Source: Kribbella sp. VKM Ac-2568
GTDB lineage: Bacteria; Actinomycetota; Actinomycetes; Propionibacteriales; Kribbellaceae
Direction: 5' to 3'
Assembly (NCBI RefSeq): GCF_004345365.1
Contig: NZ_SLVF01000003.1
Location: 434,001 to 498,000 of the forward strand
Length of the DNA: 64,000 nucleotides
The position numbers and the translations under genes were made by a program. Position 1 is the stretch's first letter. Every line of letters begins with the position of its first letter. Positions 33,571-41,743 of this stretch are shown piece after piece. Below the pieces are notes generated by a model. It did no database searches and was not told where the DNA came from. It was given only the letters and a program-made list of their open reading frames with translations.

Positions 33571-34197
33571 TCATGCAGGCGCGATACCCAGGAGAGCATG
33601 GTGGTGTCGCGGCTCGTCGATCTCGTCGATCTCGTCGATCAGGGCTAGCGCGAGGTCGGCGTATGAGATCCGGCTGTCGGCGGACGCCGGTGCGACGCGG
33701 TAGGTCCCGGTGCGCTCGGGATTCTCGTGGTCGAAGTCGCCGGCCGGGGCGATCGATACCCAGTCCAGGTCGGAGTTCGCGAACACCTCGAGCGCGGCCG
33801 CGTGGGCGAGGTAGAAGCCCCGGTACTCCTGGGGATAGTCCGGTGTATCCATCAGCGGTGTTCCGTCGTCGGTGGCGAGGAGCGAGGCCAGGCCAACCCA
33901 GACCAGCGGTGACACCCCTGCCTTGGCGAGACCGTTCACCAACGCAGTGGCCGCCTTCGGGTAGAACTCGGCCGGATCCGTCCCGCCGTCGTACACGGCC
34001 GCGATGACGGCGTCCTGCCCGGCGGCGAGTTCGGCGATCCGCTCGGCATCCGTGACGTCGGCGGCGACACCGTCCAACTCGGCGTACCTGCCGGGGTTGC
34101 GCATCGCGGCTGTGACCTCGTGACCGCGGCGACTCGCCTCCTCGACGGCCGCCCGGCCTGCTCGCCCACCTGCGCCGAACACCAGTACCTTGCTCAT
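33571..34197 (-). CDS. NAD(P)H-binding atypical SDR oxidoreductase
   Basis: 208 residues with the N-terminal dinucleotide site KVLVFGAGGRAGRAAVEEA and ADVTDAERIAELAAGQDAV, then WVSIAPAGDF. This is the NAD(P)-binding 'NmrA/SDR a5' type, often annotated as NAD(P)H-binding protein or epimerase; the substrate is unknown. It is divergent from the HxlR gene at 34278, a very common pairing in which the regulator controls the reductase. Near the C-terminus three perfect copies of a 9-base unit (33613-33639) encode repeated DEI units, a possible slippage site. Confidence 0.85.
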   Translation of the reverse strand: MSKVLVFGAGGRAGRAAVEEASRRGHEVTAAMRNPGRYAELDGVAADVTDAERIAELAAGQDAVIAAVYDGGTDPAEFYPKAATALVNGLAKAGVSPLVWVGLASLLATDDGTPLMDTPDYPQEYRGFYLAHAAALEVFANSDLDWVSIAPAGDFDHENPERTGTYRVAPASADSRISYADLALALIDEIDEIDEPRHHHALLGIAPA

Positions 34198-34277
34198 CTC
34201 ATCCCCTTTGGTCGGTTGCTGCGGCCGACCGTAGGCGGAGACCTGGTTACCACCCGGATACTCACTACGCTGTCCGG

Positions 34278-34631
34278 ATGGAACCGTTGCGGCCGGACAT
34301 GTTCGACGAGATCTGCCCGTCCTCGCTGAACCCGATCCGCTTCGGCGGTGACAAGTGGGCGGGTCTGGTGATCCGCTGCCTGGAAGACGGCCCCCGCCGG
34401 TACTCCGAACTCCGGGTGCCGCTGCACCGGGTCACCCCGAAGGTGCTGACCCAGTCCCTGCGCTCGCTGGAGCGGGACGGACTCGTCCGGCGCACGGAGT
34501 ACGCCGTACCGGTGCGGCGGGTCGTCTATGAGCTGACGCCGCTCGGGCGGAGCATGCTCGAGCCGATGCGGATCGCCTGCGAGTGGGCTGCCGACCACTG
34601 GGACGAACTCCTGGACGCCCGCGAAGCCTGA
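34278..34631 (+). CDS. HxlR-family transcriptional regulator
   Basis: 117 residues. The winged-helix HxlR domain fills the protein: FGGDKWAGLVIRCLEDGPRR, YSELRVPLHRVTPKVLTQSL, LERDGLVRRTEYAVPVRRVV, YELTPLGRSMLEPM. Unlike many members it has no conserved cysteine near the N-terminus except Cys13, so redox sensing is possible but not certain. It is divergent from the NAD(P)H-binding gene with 80 bases between, where its operator probably lies. The MarR gene at 34668 follows on the same strand by 36 bases. Confidence 0.88.
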   Translation: MEPLRPDMFDEICPSSLNPIRFGGDKWAGLVIRCLEDGPRRYSELRVPLHRVTPKVLTQSLRSLERDGLVRRTEYAVPVRRVVYELTPLGRSMLEPMRIACEWAADHWDELLDAREA

Positions 34632-34667
34632 TCGTGGGGGTGGCCAACAGATGGCTAGACTCGCGGA

Positions 34668-35117
34668 GTGGCGGATGACGAACTGGCCCCGAGCGCGTTG
34701 CTGAAGACGCCGAGCTGGCTGCTCACGCAGAGCGCGATGCACGCCCAGCGGATCGTGGGAGAGGCCTTCGCCGCGGGGAACGCCCGCGGGTACCACTACC
34801 GTCTGCTGGCGACCCTGGCAGAGTTCGGACCCGCGAGCCAGGCGTCACTCGGCCGGCGTACCGGCATCGACCGCAGCGACGTAGTGGCCGCGATCAACGA
34901 ACTCACCGCGGACGGCTACGTCGAACGCTCCCCCGACCCCGAAGACGGCCGCCGCAACATCATCACCATCACCCCCGCCGGCCGCCGGCAGCACAGCCGG
35001 CTGGACGACCTCGTCAAAGAAGCCCAATCCACCATCTTCGCCCCGCTCTCTCCCGCGGAACGCGACCAACTGACAGCCCTACTGGCGAAGGTCCTGGGCC
35101 ACCACACGGGAAGCTGA
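34668..35117 (+). CDS. MarR-family regulator
   Basis: 149 residues from a GTG. The MarR fold is clear: LLKTPSWLLTQSAMHAQRIV, GYHYRLLATLAEFGPASQAS, recognition helix TGIDRSDVVAAINELTADGY, wing RSPDPEDGRRNIITITPAGR, then a C-terminal dimer helix. It follows the HxlR gene and may be in the same transcript. No downstream target: a degraded stretch of about 210 bases follows. Confidence 0.87.
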   Translation: MADDELAPSALLKTPSWLLTQSAMHAQRIVGEAFAAGNARGYHYRLLATLAEFGPASQASLGRRTGIDRSDVVAAINELTADGYVERSPDPEDGRRNIITITPAGRRQHSRLDDLVKEAQSTIFAPLSPAERDQLTALLAKVLGHHTGS

Positions 35118-35186
35118 GCCGATCCGATCGCTGGTAGGTCTGTTGGTAGTGCTCCTCAGTAGATCCGAAAATTTTGAAGATCTTAA

Positions 35187-35324
35187 GAACGGATAGACCG
35201 GCAGCTCGAGCACGCGGGGGTGATCAAGGAGTTCAGTGACAGGAAGCGGAATCGGCTGTGGCAGGCGGCTGAGGTGTTGTCCGCTCTGGACGGGTTCGCT
35301 GCCGGGACCGGCCGGCGAGGCTAG
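35187..35324 (+). pseudogene. Fic-family C-terminal remnant
   Basis: Between the MarR gene and the small minus-strand gene, one frame reads LEHAGVIKEFSDRKRNRLWQ and AAEVLSALDGFAAGTGRRG before a TAG at 35322. This is the winged-helix-like end of many actinobacterial Fic/DOC proteins. There is no start codon in place, and a TAA (35184) precedes it, so only the tail survives. The catalytic Fic motif is missing. Confidence 0.5.
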
Positions 35325-35330
35325 ACCGAG

Positions 35331-35492
35331 TCACCACGCGGTGGGGAGTTGAGCGCGGAGGGACCGCTGGGTACGGCGGACGCGGCGTTCGCGGGCGTGG
35401 ACGCGGCGGCGGGCGGCGCGGGAGATCTTGCGGGGCGCCTCGGCCTGGTCCGTCGGGATGGACGGGTACTGCGCGGTCGCGGCTTGCATCAC
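35331..35492 (-). CDS. small basic protein, unknown
   Basis: 53 residues from the GTG at 35492 (ATG at 35489 also possible), with a strong AGAGGAG five bases before the GTG. The first 20 residues are neutral (QAATAQYPSIPTDQAEAPRK); the rest is very basic, with repeated ARRR and RRVRR units. Hydrophobic spans are absent. It is divergent from acs by 216 bases. Nucleic-acid binding is conceivable from charge alone; no family recognised. Confidence 0.5.
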   Translation of the reverse strand: MMQAATAQYPSIPTDQAEAPRKISRAARRRVHARERRVRRTQRSLRAQLPTAW

Positions 35493-35708
35493 GAGTTCTC
35501 CTCTGTCTCGCCGGCGGACAAGTGCTCCGATGCGGCGCGGGGCGGCCTGGTTTCCGCTGTGATCCTGTTCACGAAGGGGGCCGTTCGGCGCAGATCGGGG
35601 GCGGCTGGGCGATGCACCAGTACCGCGGGTGGTCCGGCGTTGGTAGAAAGGGGACCGGAGCGCCCGGGCGTTCCGTTGTCTTGCAGCTCTCAACGAGGAG
35701 TCCGCGAC

Positions 35709-37688
35709 GTGACCAGTTCCGAGTCCAACCAGTCCGATGCGCTGTCGAACCTGATGCACGAGGAGCGCCGGTTCGAGCCCCCCGCCGAGCTCGCGGCGAA
35801 CGCGAACGTGAAGGCGGACGCGTACGAGGCGGCCGAGGCAGATTTCGAGGGCTTCTGGGCGGAGCAGGCGAAGCGGCTCAGCTGGGCCGTCGAGCCGACC
35901 CAGACGCTGGACTGGAGCAACCCGCCCTTCGCCAAGTGGTACGCCGACGGCAAGCTGAACGCGGCGTACAACTGCGTCGACCGGCACGTGGAGAACGGCC
36001 TCGGCGACAAGGTCGCGTACTACTTCGAGGGCGAGCCCGGCGACACCCGCGAGATCACCTACGCCCAACTGAAGGATGAGGTCAGCAAGGCGGCCAACGC
36101 GCTGCTCGAGCTGAACGTCCAGGCCGGTGACGTGGTCGCCATCTACATGCCGATGATCCCCGAGACCGTGGTCGCGATGCTCGCCTGCGCCCGGATCGGT
36201 GCCCCGCACACGGTCATCTTCGGCGGTTTCTCCGCGGACGCGCTCAAGGGCCGCATCCTGGACTGCGACGCCCGCGTCGTGATCACCTCCGACGGCGGCT
36301 ACCGCCGGGGCGCTCCGGCCGCGTTGAAACCGGCCGTCGATGCCGCGCTGGTCGACTGCCCGGACGTGCGCAACGTGCTCGTGGTGAAGCGCACCGGCCA
36401 GGAGACCCCGATGGTCGAGGACCGCGACCTGTGGTGGGAGGACTTCGTCGGCAAGCAGTCGCCCGAGCACACGCCTGAGGCGTTCGACGCCGAGCACCCG
36501 CTGTACGTCATGTACACCTCCGGCAGCACCGGCAAGCCGAAGGGCATCCTGCACACGACCGGCGGCTACCTGGTGGGCACGGCGTACACGCAGTGGGCTG
36601 TCTTCGACCTCAAGCCCGACACCGACATCTACTGGACCGCGGCCGACATCGGCTGGGTCACCGGCCACAGCTACATCGTGTACGGCGCGCTCGCGAACGC
36701 GACCACCTCGGTGCTCTACGAAGGCACCCCGGACACCCCGCACCAGGGCCGCTGGTGGGAGATCATCCAGAAGTACAAGGTCTCCATCCTGTACTGCGCT
36801 CCGACCGCGATCCGCACCTTCATGAAGTGGGGCAAGGAGATCCCGGAGAAGTTCGACCTGTCGACGCTGCGGGTGATCGGGTCGGTCGGCGAGCCGATCA
36901 ACCCCGAGGCCTACATCTGGTACCGGGAGAACATCGGCGGCAACAAGGCGCCGGTGGTCGACACCTGGTGGCAGACCGAGACCGGCATGCACATGATCTC
37001 CCCGCTGCCCGGTGTCACCGCCGGCAAGCCGGGCGCCGCGATGAAGGCGATCCCGGGCGTCTCGGCCGAGGTGGTCGACGACGCGGGCAAGCCGGTGCCG
37101 AACGGCTCCGGCGGCTACCTGGTGCTGACCAAACCGTGGCCGGCCATGCTGCGCACCCTGTGGGGCGACGACGAGCGCTTCAAGGAGACGTACTGGTCGC
37201 GCTTCCCCGGCATGTACTTCGCGGGCGACGGCGCCAAGAAGGACGAGGACGGCGACCTGTGGCTGCTCGGCCGGGTCGACGACGTGATGAACGTGTCGGG
37301 CCACCGGCTGTCCACCACCGAGATCGAGTCCGCCCTGGTCTCCCACCCGAAGGTCGCCGAGGCCGCCGTCGTGGGCGCCTCCGACCCGACCACCGGTCAG
37401 GCGATCGCGGCCTTCGTCATCCTCCGCTCGGAGGCCGGTGACGGCGGCCCGGACGTGGTCCAGGAACTCCGCAACCACGTCGCCAAGGAGATCGGCCCGA
37501 TCGCCAAGCCCCGCCAGATCATGGTCGTCGCCGAACTCCCCAAGACCCGCTCCGGCAAGATCATGCGCCGCCTCCTCCGCGACGTGGCCGAGAACCGCGA
37601 GGTAGGCGACGTCACCACCCTCGCCGACTCCACCGTCATGGACCTGATCAGGACCAACCTCGCCTCCGGCAAGTCCGACGAGGACTAA
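35709..37688 (+). CDS. acs: acetyl-CoA synthetase
   Basis: 659 residues from a GTG with GAGGAG upstream, full length for AcsA. Conserved parts: WSNPPFAKWYADGKLNAAYN, YMYTSGSTGKPKGILHTTGG-like core, WTAADIGWVTGHSYIVYGAL, VVDTWWQTETGMHMIS and GRVDDVMNVSGHRLSTTEIE. The acetylatable catalytic lysine sits in KTRSGKIMRRLLR. It converts acetate, ATP and CoA to acetyl-CoA via acetyl-AMP, and works with the acetate symporter encoded at 28036. It is monocistronic, followed at once by a very strong hairpin. Upstream coding-like frames antisense to it are shadows. Confidence 0.97.
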   Translation: MTSSESNQSDALSNLMHEERRFEPPAELAANANVKADAYEAAEADFEGFWAEQAKRLSWAVEPTQTLDWSNPPFAKWYADGKLNAAYNCVDRHVENGLGDKVAYYFEGEPGDTREITYAQLKDEVSKAANALLELNVQAGDVVAIYMPMIPETVVAMLACARIGAPHTVIFGGFSADALKGRILDCDARVVITSDGGYRRGAPAALKPAVDAALVDCPDVRNVLVVKRTGQETPMVEDRDLWWEDFVGKQSPEHTPEAFDAEHPLYVMYTSGSTGKPKGILHTTGGYLVGTAYTQWAVFDLKPDTDIYWTAADIGWVTGHSYIVYGALANATTSVLYEGTPDTPHQGRWWEIIQKYKVSILYCAPTAIRTFMKWGKEIPEKFDLSTLRVIGSVGEPINPEAYIWYRENIGGNKAPVVDTWWQTETGMHMISPLPGVTAGKPGAAMKAIPGVSAEVVDDAGKPVPNGSGGYLVLTKPWPAMLRTLWGDDERFKETYWSRFPGMYFAGDGAKKDEDGDLWLLGRVDDVMNVSGHRLSTTEIESALVSHPKVAEAAVVGASDPTTGQAIAAFVILRSEAGDGGPDVVQELRNHVAKEIGPIAKPRQIMVVAELPKTRSGKIMRRLLRDVAENREVGDVTTLADSTVMDLIRTNLASGKSDED

Positions 37689-37705
37689 CCCTCAGCTCCA
37701 CGAAG

Positions 37706-37739
37706 ACAGCCTGTACTCCGGTCCCGGAGTACAGGCTGT
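37706..37739 (+). terminator. strong intrinsic terminator of acs
   Basis: Two perfect 16-base arms, ACAGCCTGTACTCCGG and CCGGAGTACAGGCTGT, are separated by only TC and followed by a short T-run. It starts 18 bases after the acs stop. Confidence 0.85.
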
Positions 37740-37778
37740 TTCGGGTTTCGAGACACGGTCGAGTGGGACTATCTGGGG

Positions 37779-38219
37779 ATGACTGCCGTGATCGCGATCG
37801 TGCATGCCGGGCTTGCCGCTGCCTGGGTGGGCGGGATGGCGTACTCCCTCTTCGTCGTGCAGCCGAAGCTGAAGAGGTTCTTCGGCCCGGACGAGGACAG
37901 TCGCGAGGCGCTCACCGCAGTCATTGCCTCAGGCAACAGATGGAAGGTCATCGGCCTGATCGCGGCGATCGCCGCCACCGGCGGCATCCTCCTCCTGCTG
38001 GACCACCAACACTGGTGGCTGCACGCCCTCAAGGCAGTCCTGTTGCTAGCAGCAACCGCCATCTTCTGGTACGTCTCCTGGCGCCACTGGCCCCGCCGGG
38101 TCTTCGCCACCTCCACGGAACGCCCCACCCTCCAGCGCCAACTAATAGTCCTGGCCACCACCATGCTCGCCCTAGCCGGCACCGCCTTCGCCCTCGGTGT
38201 CGCATCCGTGTACCTGTGA
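37779..38219 (+). CDS. CopD/DUF2269-like four-span membrane protein
   Basis: 146 residues with four hydrophobic segments: AVIAIVHAGLAAAWVGGMAY, VIGLIAAIAATGGILLLL, LHALKAVLLLAATAIFWYV and LIVLATTMLALAGTAFALG. The histidine in the first span and the HxxWV-type pattern recall copper-resistance CopD domains and DUF2269 proteins, which may bind heme or copper. No copper genes are nearby. It stands alone after the acs terminator. Confidence 0.65.
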   Translation: MTAVIAIVHAGLAAAWVGGMAYSLFVVQPKLKRFFGPDEDSREALTAVIASGNRWKVIGLIAAIAATGGILLLLDHQHWWLHALKAVLLLAATAIFWYVSWRHWPRRVFATSTERPTLQRQLIVLATTMLALAGTAFALGVASVYL

Positions 38220-38287
38220 CCGGAAGTGGTCTACCGGAGATCTGCGGATGACCGTTCCCAAGCCTCTTGAGCCAGTAGGTTCGAGGC

Positions 38288-38404
38288 ATGGGTGGAGCTG
38301 AGCGGTATCTGACCGAGGCGTTGGCGGTGGCTGCGCGGGCTGCAGAGACGCAGTTGGCGGCCGTGCGTGAAGCGGCGGAGGTCGCCCGGGCGACGTCGTG
38401 CTGA
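38288..38404 (+). other. short open frame or remnant, unknown
   Basis: An ATG-started frame of 38 codons reads GGAERYLTEALAVAARAAET and QLAAVREAAEVARATSC. Right after its stop another frame continues in the same helical, Ala-rich style (TYRAAGTRELITQLRAAGS). Together they look like one frameshifted helical gene end rather than a functional small protein. Nothing else was seen between 38220 and 38459. Confidence 0.3.
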
Positions 38405-38459
38405 GACGTACCGCGCAGCAGGTACGCGTGAGTTGATCACGCAGCTGCGTGCGGCAGGG

Positions 38460-39218
38460 TCACGTGGCGCGGTAGGCGATGGTTATTTCGTAGCGGTCGG
38501 AGCGGTAGACGGAGCGGCCGAACTCGATGACTTCCCCTGAGGCGGTGCGGGGCGCCGAGGTGATGATGAGGCACGGGGTGGTGGCGTCGATGCCGAGGAG
38601 CTCGCAGTCGGACTTGTCCGGTGGGGCGGCGATGATCGAGGCGGAGACCATGCCCAGCGTGACGCCCCAGCGCGAGGAGAGCGAGTCGTACAGGGAGACC
38701 TCGCTCAGGTCGAGCTCGTCGAGGCCCGGGTAGCGCGACAGGGACAGGGACGTTCGCTCGATCGCCATCGGCTCGCCGTCGGCCGTGCGGAGGCGGACCA
38801 GGTGCAGCACCGGAGTGCCGACTGGTTCTTCCAGCTCCGCGGCCAGCGCCTCATCGGCGGTGCTGATGCGGTGCTCGAGCACCTTGCCGCCCGGCACGAT
38901 CCCGCGGGCGCGCATGTCCTCGCTGAACGACGAGGTGAGCATCCGGGCCGGGCGTGGCTCGGCGACGAAAGTGCCGCCACCGGGCCGGCGGGCGGCGAGG
39001 CCTTCGGCAACGACCCGGTCCACCTCCTGGCGGACTGTCATCCGGGCGACCCCGAACCGCTCGGCCAGCACTCGCTCGGACGGCAGCACGGTGCCGGCCG
39101 AGAGGTTGCGGGTGAGGGTCTGGAGGATCTCGCGGATCTGGTCACCCTTCGGCCGGTCGCTGCGGAGCTCGGTGGGGAGCTCGGCGAGGTCGCCGGGGTT
39201 GTTCCTTGGGCGGGCCAT
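38460..39218 (-). CDS. GntR/HutC-family regulator with UTRA domain
   Basis: 252 residues from the ATG at 39218. An N-terminal winged helix (KGDQIREILQTLTRNLSAGT, VLPSERVLAERFGVARMTVR, RRPGGGTFVAEP) is followed by a UTRA ligand-binding domain (PVGTPVLHLVRLRTADGEPM, AIERTSLSLSRYPGLD, VIEFGRSVYRSDRYEITI). HutC-type members sense sugar phosphates, amino sugars or similar effectors; the effector here is unknown. The divergent neighbour at 39385 is a possible target, though the 167-base gap shows no obvious palindrome. Confidence 0.88.
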   Translation of the reverse strand: MARPRNNPGDLAELPTELRSDRPKGDQIREILQTLTRNLSAGTVLPSERVLAERFGVARMTVRQEVDRVVAEGLAARRPGGGTFVAEPRPARMLTSSFSEDMRARGIVPGGKVLEHRISTADEALAAELEEPVGTPVLHLVRLRTADGEPMAIERTSLSLSRYPGLDELDLSEVSLYDSLSSRWGVTLGMVSASIIAAPPDKSDCELLGIDATTPCLIITSAPRTASGEVIEFGRSVYRSDRYEITIAYRAT

Positions 39219-39384
39219 GGCGTCAGTATCCCTGGGAATGTGCCCGGCAAACCGGTTACCGGGGGTCGCGAGCCGACAAAAGCGTGCTCCTGGTCGATCG
39301 AACTGAACCGTGAGCCCGACAGTACTGTCCGGCTCCCCAGCACGGCCAGCAACCATCTAATCAAGGCTGGGTACTTTTGACGAC

Positions 39385-40332
39385 ATGAGCCGCGCAGAGG
39401 TGGTCAAAGAGAGTACTTCCACGGGTGAATGGAAGCGCCAGGGCAACCGGTTCACCGACCGGATCAGCCGCGATTCCACCTCGGCACCCGGCGACGGGCC
39501 CGACGATCAGGGTCGCTGGCCGGTCGAGCCGGGCCGGTACCGGCTGGTGGTGAGCCTCGCCTGCCCGTGGGCCCACCGCGCCCTGATCGTGCGCGGGTTG
39601 CTCGGCCTGGAGGACGCGATCAGCCTCGCGATCGTCGACCCGATCCGCGACGAGAAGGGCTGGCGGTTCACCCTCGACCCGAACGACCGGGATCCGGTGC
39701 TCGGGATCAGCTACCTGTCCGAGGCGTACCTCGGCACCGATCCGGAGTACGAGGGGCGGGTGACGGTGCCGACGATCGTGGACACCGTGACCGGGCTCGT
39801 CGTCACGAACGACTTCCCGCAGATCACCCTGGACCTCTCGACCGAGTGGGTGAACTTCCACCGGCCGGACGCGCCGCGGCTGATCCCGGACCGGCGCGAC
39901 GAGATGGACCAGCTGATCGCGGAGATCTACACGGATGTGAACAACGGCGTCTACCGGTGCGGCTTCGCGAAGAGCCAGGAGGCGTACGAGGCGGCGTACG
40001 ACGCTCTGTTCGCCCGGCTCGACGTGCTCGAGCAGCGGCTGGCGGATCGTGACTACCTGCTCGGGGACACCCTCAGCGAGGCCGACATCCGGTTGTTCAC
40101 CACGCTGGTCCGCTTCGACGCGGTCTACCACGGGCACTTCAAGTGCAACCGGTCGAAGCTGACCGAGCAGCCGAACCTGTGGGCGTACGCGCGCCGGCTC
40201 TACCAGTCACCCGGCTTCGGCGAGACGGTGGACTTCGACCAGATCAAGCGGCACTACTACGGCACCCACGACACCATCAACCCGAACGGCATCATCCCCA
40301 AGGGCCCCGACCCCCGCGTCTGGACCGACTGA
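39385..40332 (+). CDS. glutathionyl/mycothiolyl-hydroquinone reductase (ECM4/YqjG family)
   Basis: 315 residues of the Xi-class glutathione transferase fold. The thioredoxin-like half carries the catalytic Cys60 in SLACPWAHRALIVRGLLGLE; PTIVDTVTGLVVTNDFPQIT and the helical half (RDYLLGDTLSEADIRLFTTL, VRFDAVYHGHFKCN) follow. The family reduces S-conjugated hydroquinones, releasing the thiol. In actinomycetes mycothiol replaces glutathione, so the conjugate is probably mycothiolyl (inference). The stop is one base from the end of the convergent TetR gene. Confidence 0.9.
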   Translation: MSRAEVVKESTSTGEWKRQGNRFTDRISRDSTSAPGDGPDDQGRWPVEPGRYRLVVSLACPWAHRALIVRGLLGLEDAISLAIVDPIRDEKGWRFTLDPNDRDPVLGISYLSEAYLGTDPEYEGRVTVPTIVDTVTGLVVTNDFPQITLDLSTEWVNFHRPDAPRLIPDRRDEMDQLIAEIYTDVNNGVYRCGFAKSQEAYEAAYDALFARLDVLEQRLADRDYLLGDTLSEADIRLFTTLVRFDAVYHGHFKCNRSKLTEQPNLWAYARRLYQSPGFGETVDFDQIKRHYYGTHDTINPNGIIPKGPDPRVWTD

Positions 40333-40333
40333 C

Positions 40334-40915
40334 TCAGCGCCCCAACGACCCGAGCGCAGCCTGTACTCCGGTACGCAGCGTCGCCCGTGATGCCCCCGAA
40401 CGAGACCGAAGGTTGACGCCGTAGGCGAGCAGCGTGAGCATCTCGGCCGTCGCGTCGAGGTCGAGCCCAGGCCTGAGCTGTTCCTTGCCCCGAGCAACCT
40501 CCAGGGCGTGCGCGAAGGCTGCGCTCAGCCCCGCGTGATGCTGGTCCAGCACGGCCCGGGTGGCGTCGGACGGCTCCTCGGTGTGCGCGTTCGAGACCAG
40601 GCAACCCCAGCCTGCGTGCTCGCCTGAGCAGCGCAGCCGGAGCAGGCGCTCGAAGAAGTCCGCGATCGCCGGCAGCCCCCGATCGTCCGCGGCGAGCCGG
40701 TCGAACATCGGCCGCGACCGCTGGTCGAGATACCGCTGCAGCGCGGCCAGGTAGAGGTCCTCCTTGCCACCGAAGGAGCTGTACAGACTCGAACGGCTGA
40801 GCCCGGTCGCGCCGACGATGTCCTGGATCCCGGTCGCCGCCACCCCTCGCCGCCAGAACAACCGCTCCACCACGGCCAGCGCCTCGGCCGTGTCGAAGTG
40901 TTTGACATCCGGCAC
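40334..40915 (-). CDS. TetR-family repressor
   Basis: 193 residues from a GTG at 40915. The TetR helix-turn-helix is intact: ALAVVERLFWRRGVAATGIQ, DIVGATGLSRSSLYSSFGGK, EDLYLAALQRYLDQ. The C-terminal ligand domain resembles TetR_C regulators of the AcrR/YcdC group. Between its start and the divergent dehalogenase-like gene lies a perfect palindrome (40922-40957), almost certainly its operator, so it should repress both itself and that gene. Confidence 0.92.
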   Translation of the reverse strand: MPDVKHFDTAEALAVVERLFWRRGVAATGIQDIVGATGLSRSSLYSSFGGKEDLYLAALQRYLDQRSRPMFDRLAADDRGLPAIADFFERLLRLRCSGEHAGWGCLVSNAHTEEPSDATRAVLDQHHAGLSAAFAHALEVARGKEQLRPGLDLDATAEMLTLLAYGVNLRSRSGASRATLRTGVQAALGSLGR

Positions 40916-40921
40916 CTGATC

Positions 40922-40957
40922 CCCCTTATCTTGGAACGACTGGTCCAAGATAAGGGG
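40922..40957. promoter_or_regulatory. TetR operator: perfect palindrome with 14-base arms
   Basis: The arms CCCCTTATCTTGGA (40922-40935) and TCCAAGATAAGGGG (40944-40957) flank an eight-base spacer. The palindrome fills most of the 51-base gap between the divergent TetR and HAD genes, seven bases before the first and ten before the second, so binding would block both. Confidence 0.88.
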
Positions 40958-40966
40958 TGTGCCGCG

Positions 40967-41644
40967 ATGACCGCAATCCGACCCGAGGTTCTGGTGCTGG
41001 ACGTGAACGAGACGCTGTCCGACATGGAGTCGTTGCGGACGCGCTTCGAGGGCGCCGGCCTGCCCGGTGACAGCCTGGACACCTGGTTCGCCGCCACCTT
41101 GCGGGACGGGTTCGCACTGACGGCGGCCGGCTCGTACGGCGCTTTCCGGACGATCGGCGCCGACGTCCTGAGATCGATGCTGGCCGGCGCGGGGCTCGCT
41201 TCGGACGAGGCGACGATCGGCGGCGTGCTCTCCGGATTCGGCGAACTGCAGGTCTATCCCGATGTCGCGCCCGGGCTGCGGCGGATCCAGGACCTGGGCG
41301 TGCGGCTCGTCACCCTGACCAACGGGGCCGCGGCGATGTCCGAGCGGATGTTCGCCGAGGCAGGCGTCCTCCCGCTGCTCGAGCACCGCCTGGACGTCGA
41401 ATCCCCCGGCCGATGGAAGCCACACCCCGCGGCGTACCAGTACGCCGCTGAGGTCTGCGGCGTCGAGGTGGAGCGGATGGCGCTGGTCGCGGTGCATCCG
41501 TGGGACATCGACGGAGCCCGGAGGGCTGGGTTGCAGGGGTTCTACCTGGACCGGCGCGCCACGCCGTACCCGGAGGCATTTCTTGCGCCTGATCTGGTGG
41601 TTCCGGATCTCCTGGCGCTCGCGAAGGCGTTGGAGGCTCGATAG
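40967..41644 (+). CDS. haloacid dehalogenase type II-like HAD hydrolase
   Basis: 225 residues from the ATG at 40967. HAD motifs: nucleophile Asp in EVLVLDVNETLSDM, motif II in RLVTLTNGAAAMSERMF, the conserved lysine in ESPGRWKPHPAAYQYAAEVC, and VAVHPWDIDGARRAGLQG at the end. The DVNETLSD variant is common in 2-haloacid dehalogenase-like proteins of actinomycetes. The substrate could be a haloacid or a phosphorylated metabolite. It is divergent from the TetR gene across the palindromic operator. Confidence 0.85.
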   Translation: MTAIRPEVLVLDVNETLSDMESLRTRFEGAGLPGDSLDTWFAATLRDGFALTAAGSYGAFRTIGADVLRSMLAGAGLASDEATIGGVLSGFGELQVYPDVAPGLRRIQDLGVRLVTLTNGAAAMSERMFAEAGVLPLLEHRLDVESPGRWKPHPAAYQYAAEVCGVEVERMALVAVHPWDIDGARRAGLQGFYLDRRATPYPEAFLAPDLVVPDLLALAKALEAR

Positions 41645-41743
41645 AATCGCGGGCAGAGCCGACCGCTGGGCGCGGGCGGCTTGGTGTGCCGGGAAGTCTG
41701 GTCGGCGGCTGGACCAAAGACGCCCGAGCGAAGGGGGCCGCCC

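Noticed and set aside
35331..37478. 715-codon minus-strand open frame over acs
   Set aside because: Shadow of acs; only the last 53 codons, with their own strong ribosome binding site, are kept as a gene.
38288..38404. Small antitoxin-like gene
   Set aside because: No RBS, no partner toxin and an apparent frameshift right after the stop; listed only as a possible remnant.
40357..40372. Sixteen-base identity (CAGCCTGTACTCCGGT) with the left arm of the acs terminator
   Set aside because: Lies inside the TetR coding sequence with no matching second arm; probably chance plus codon bias.
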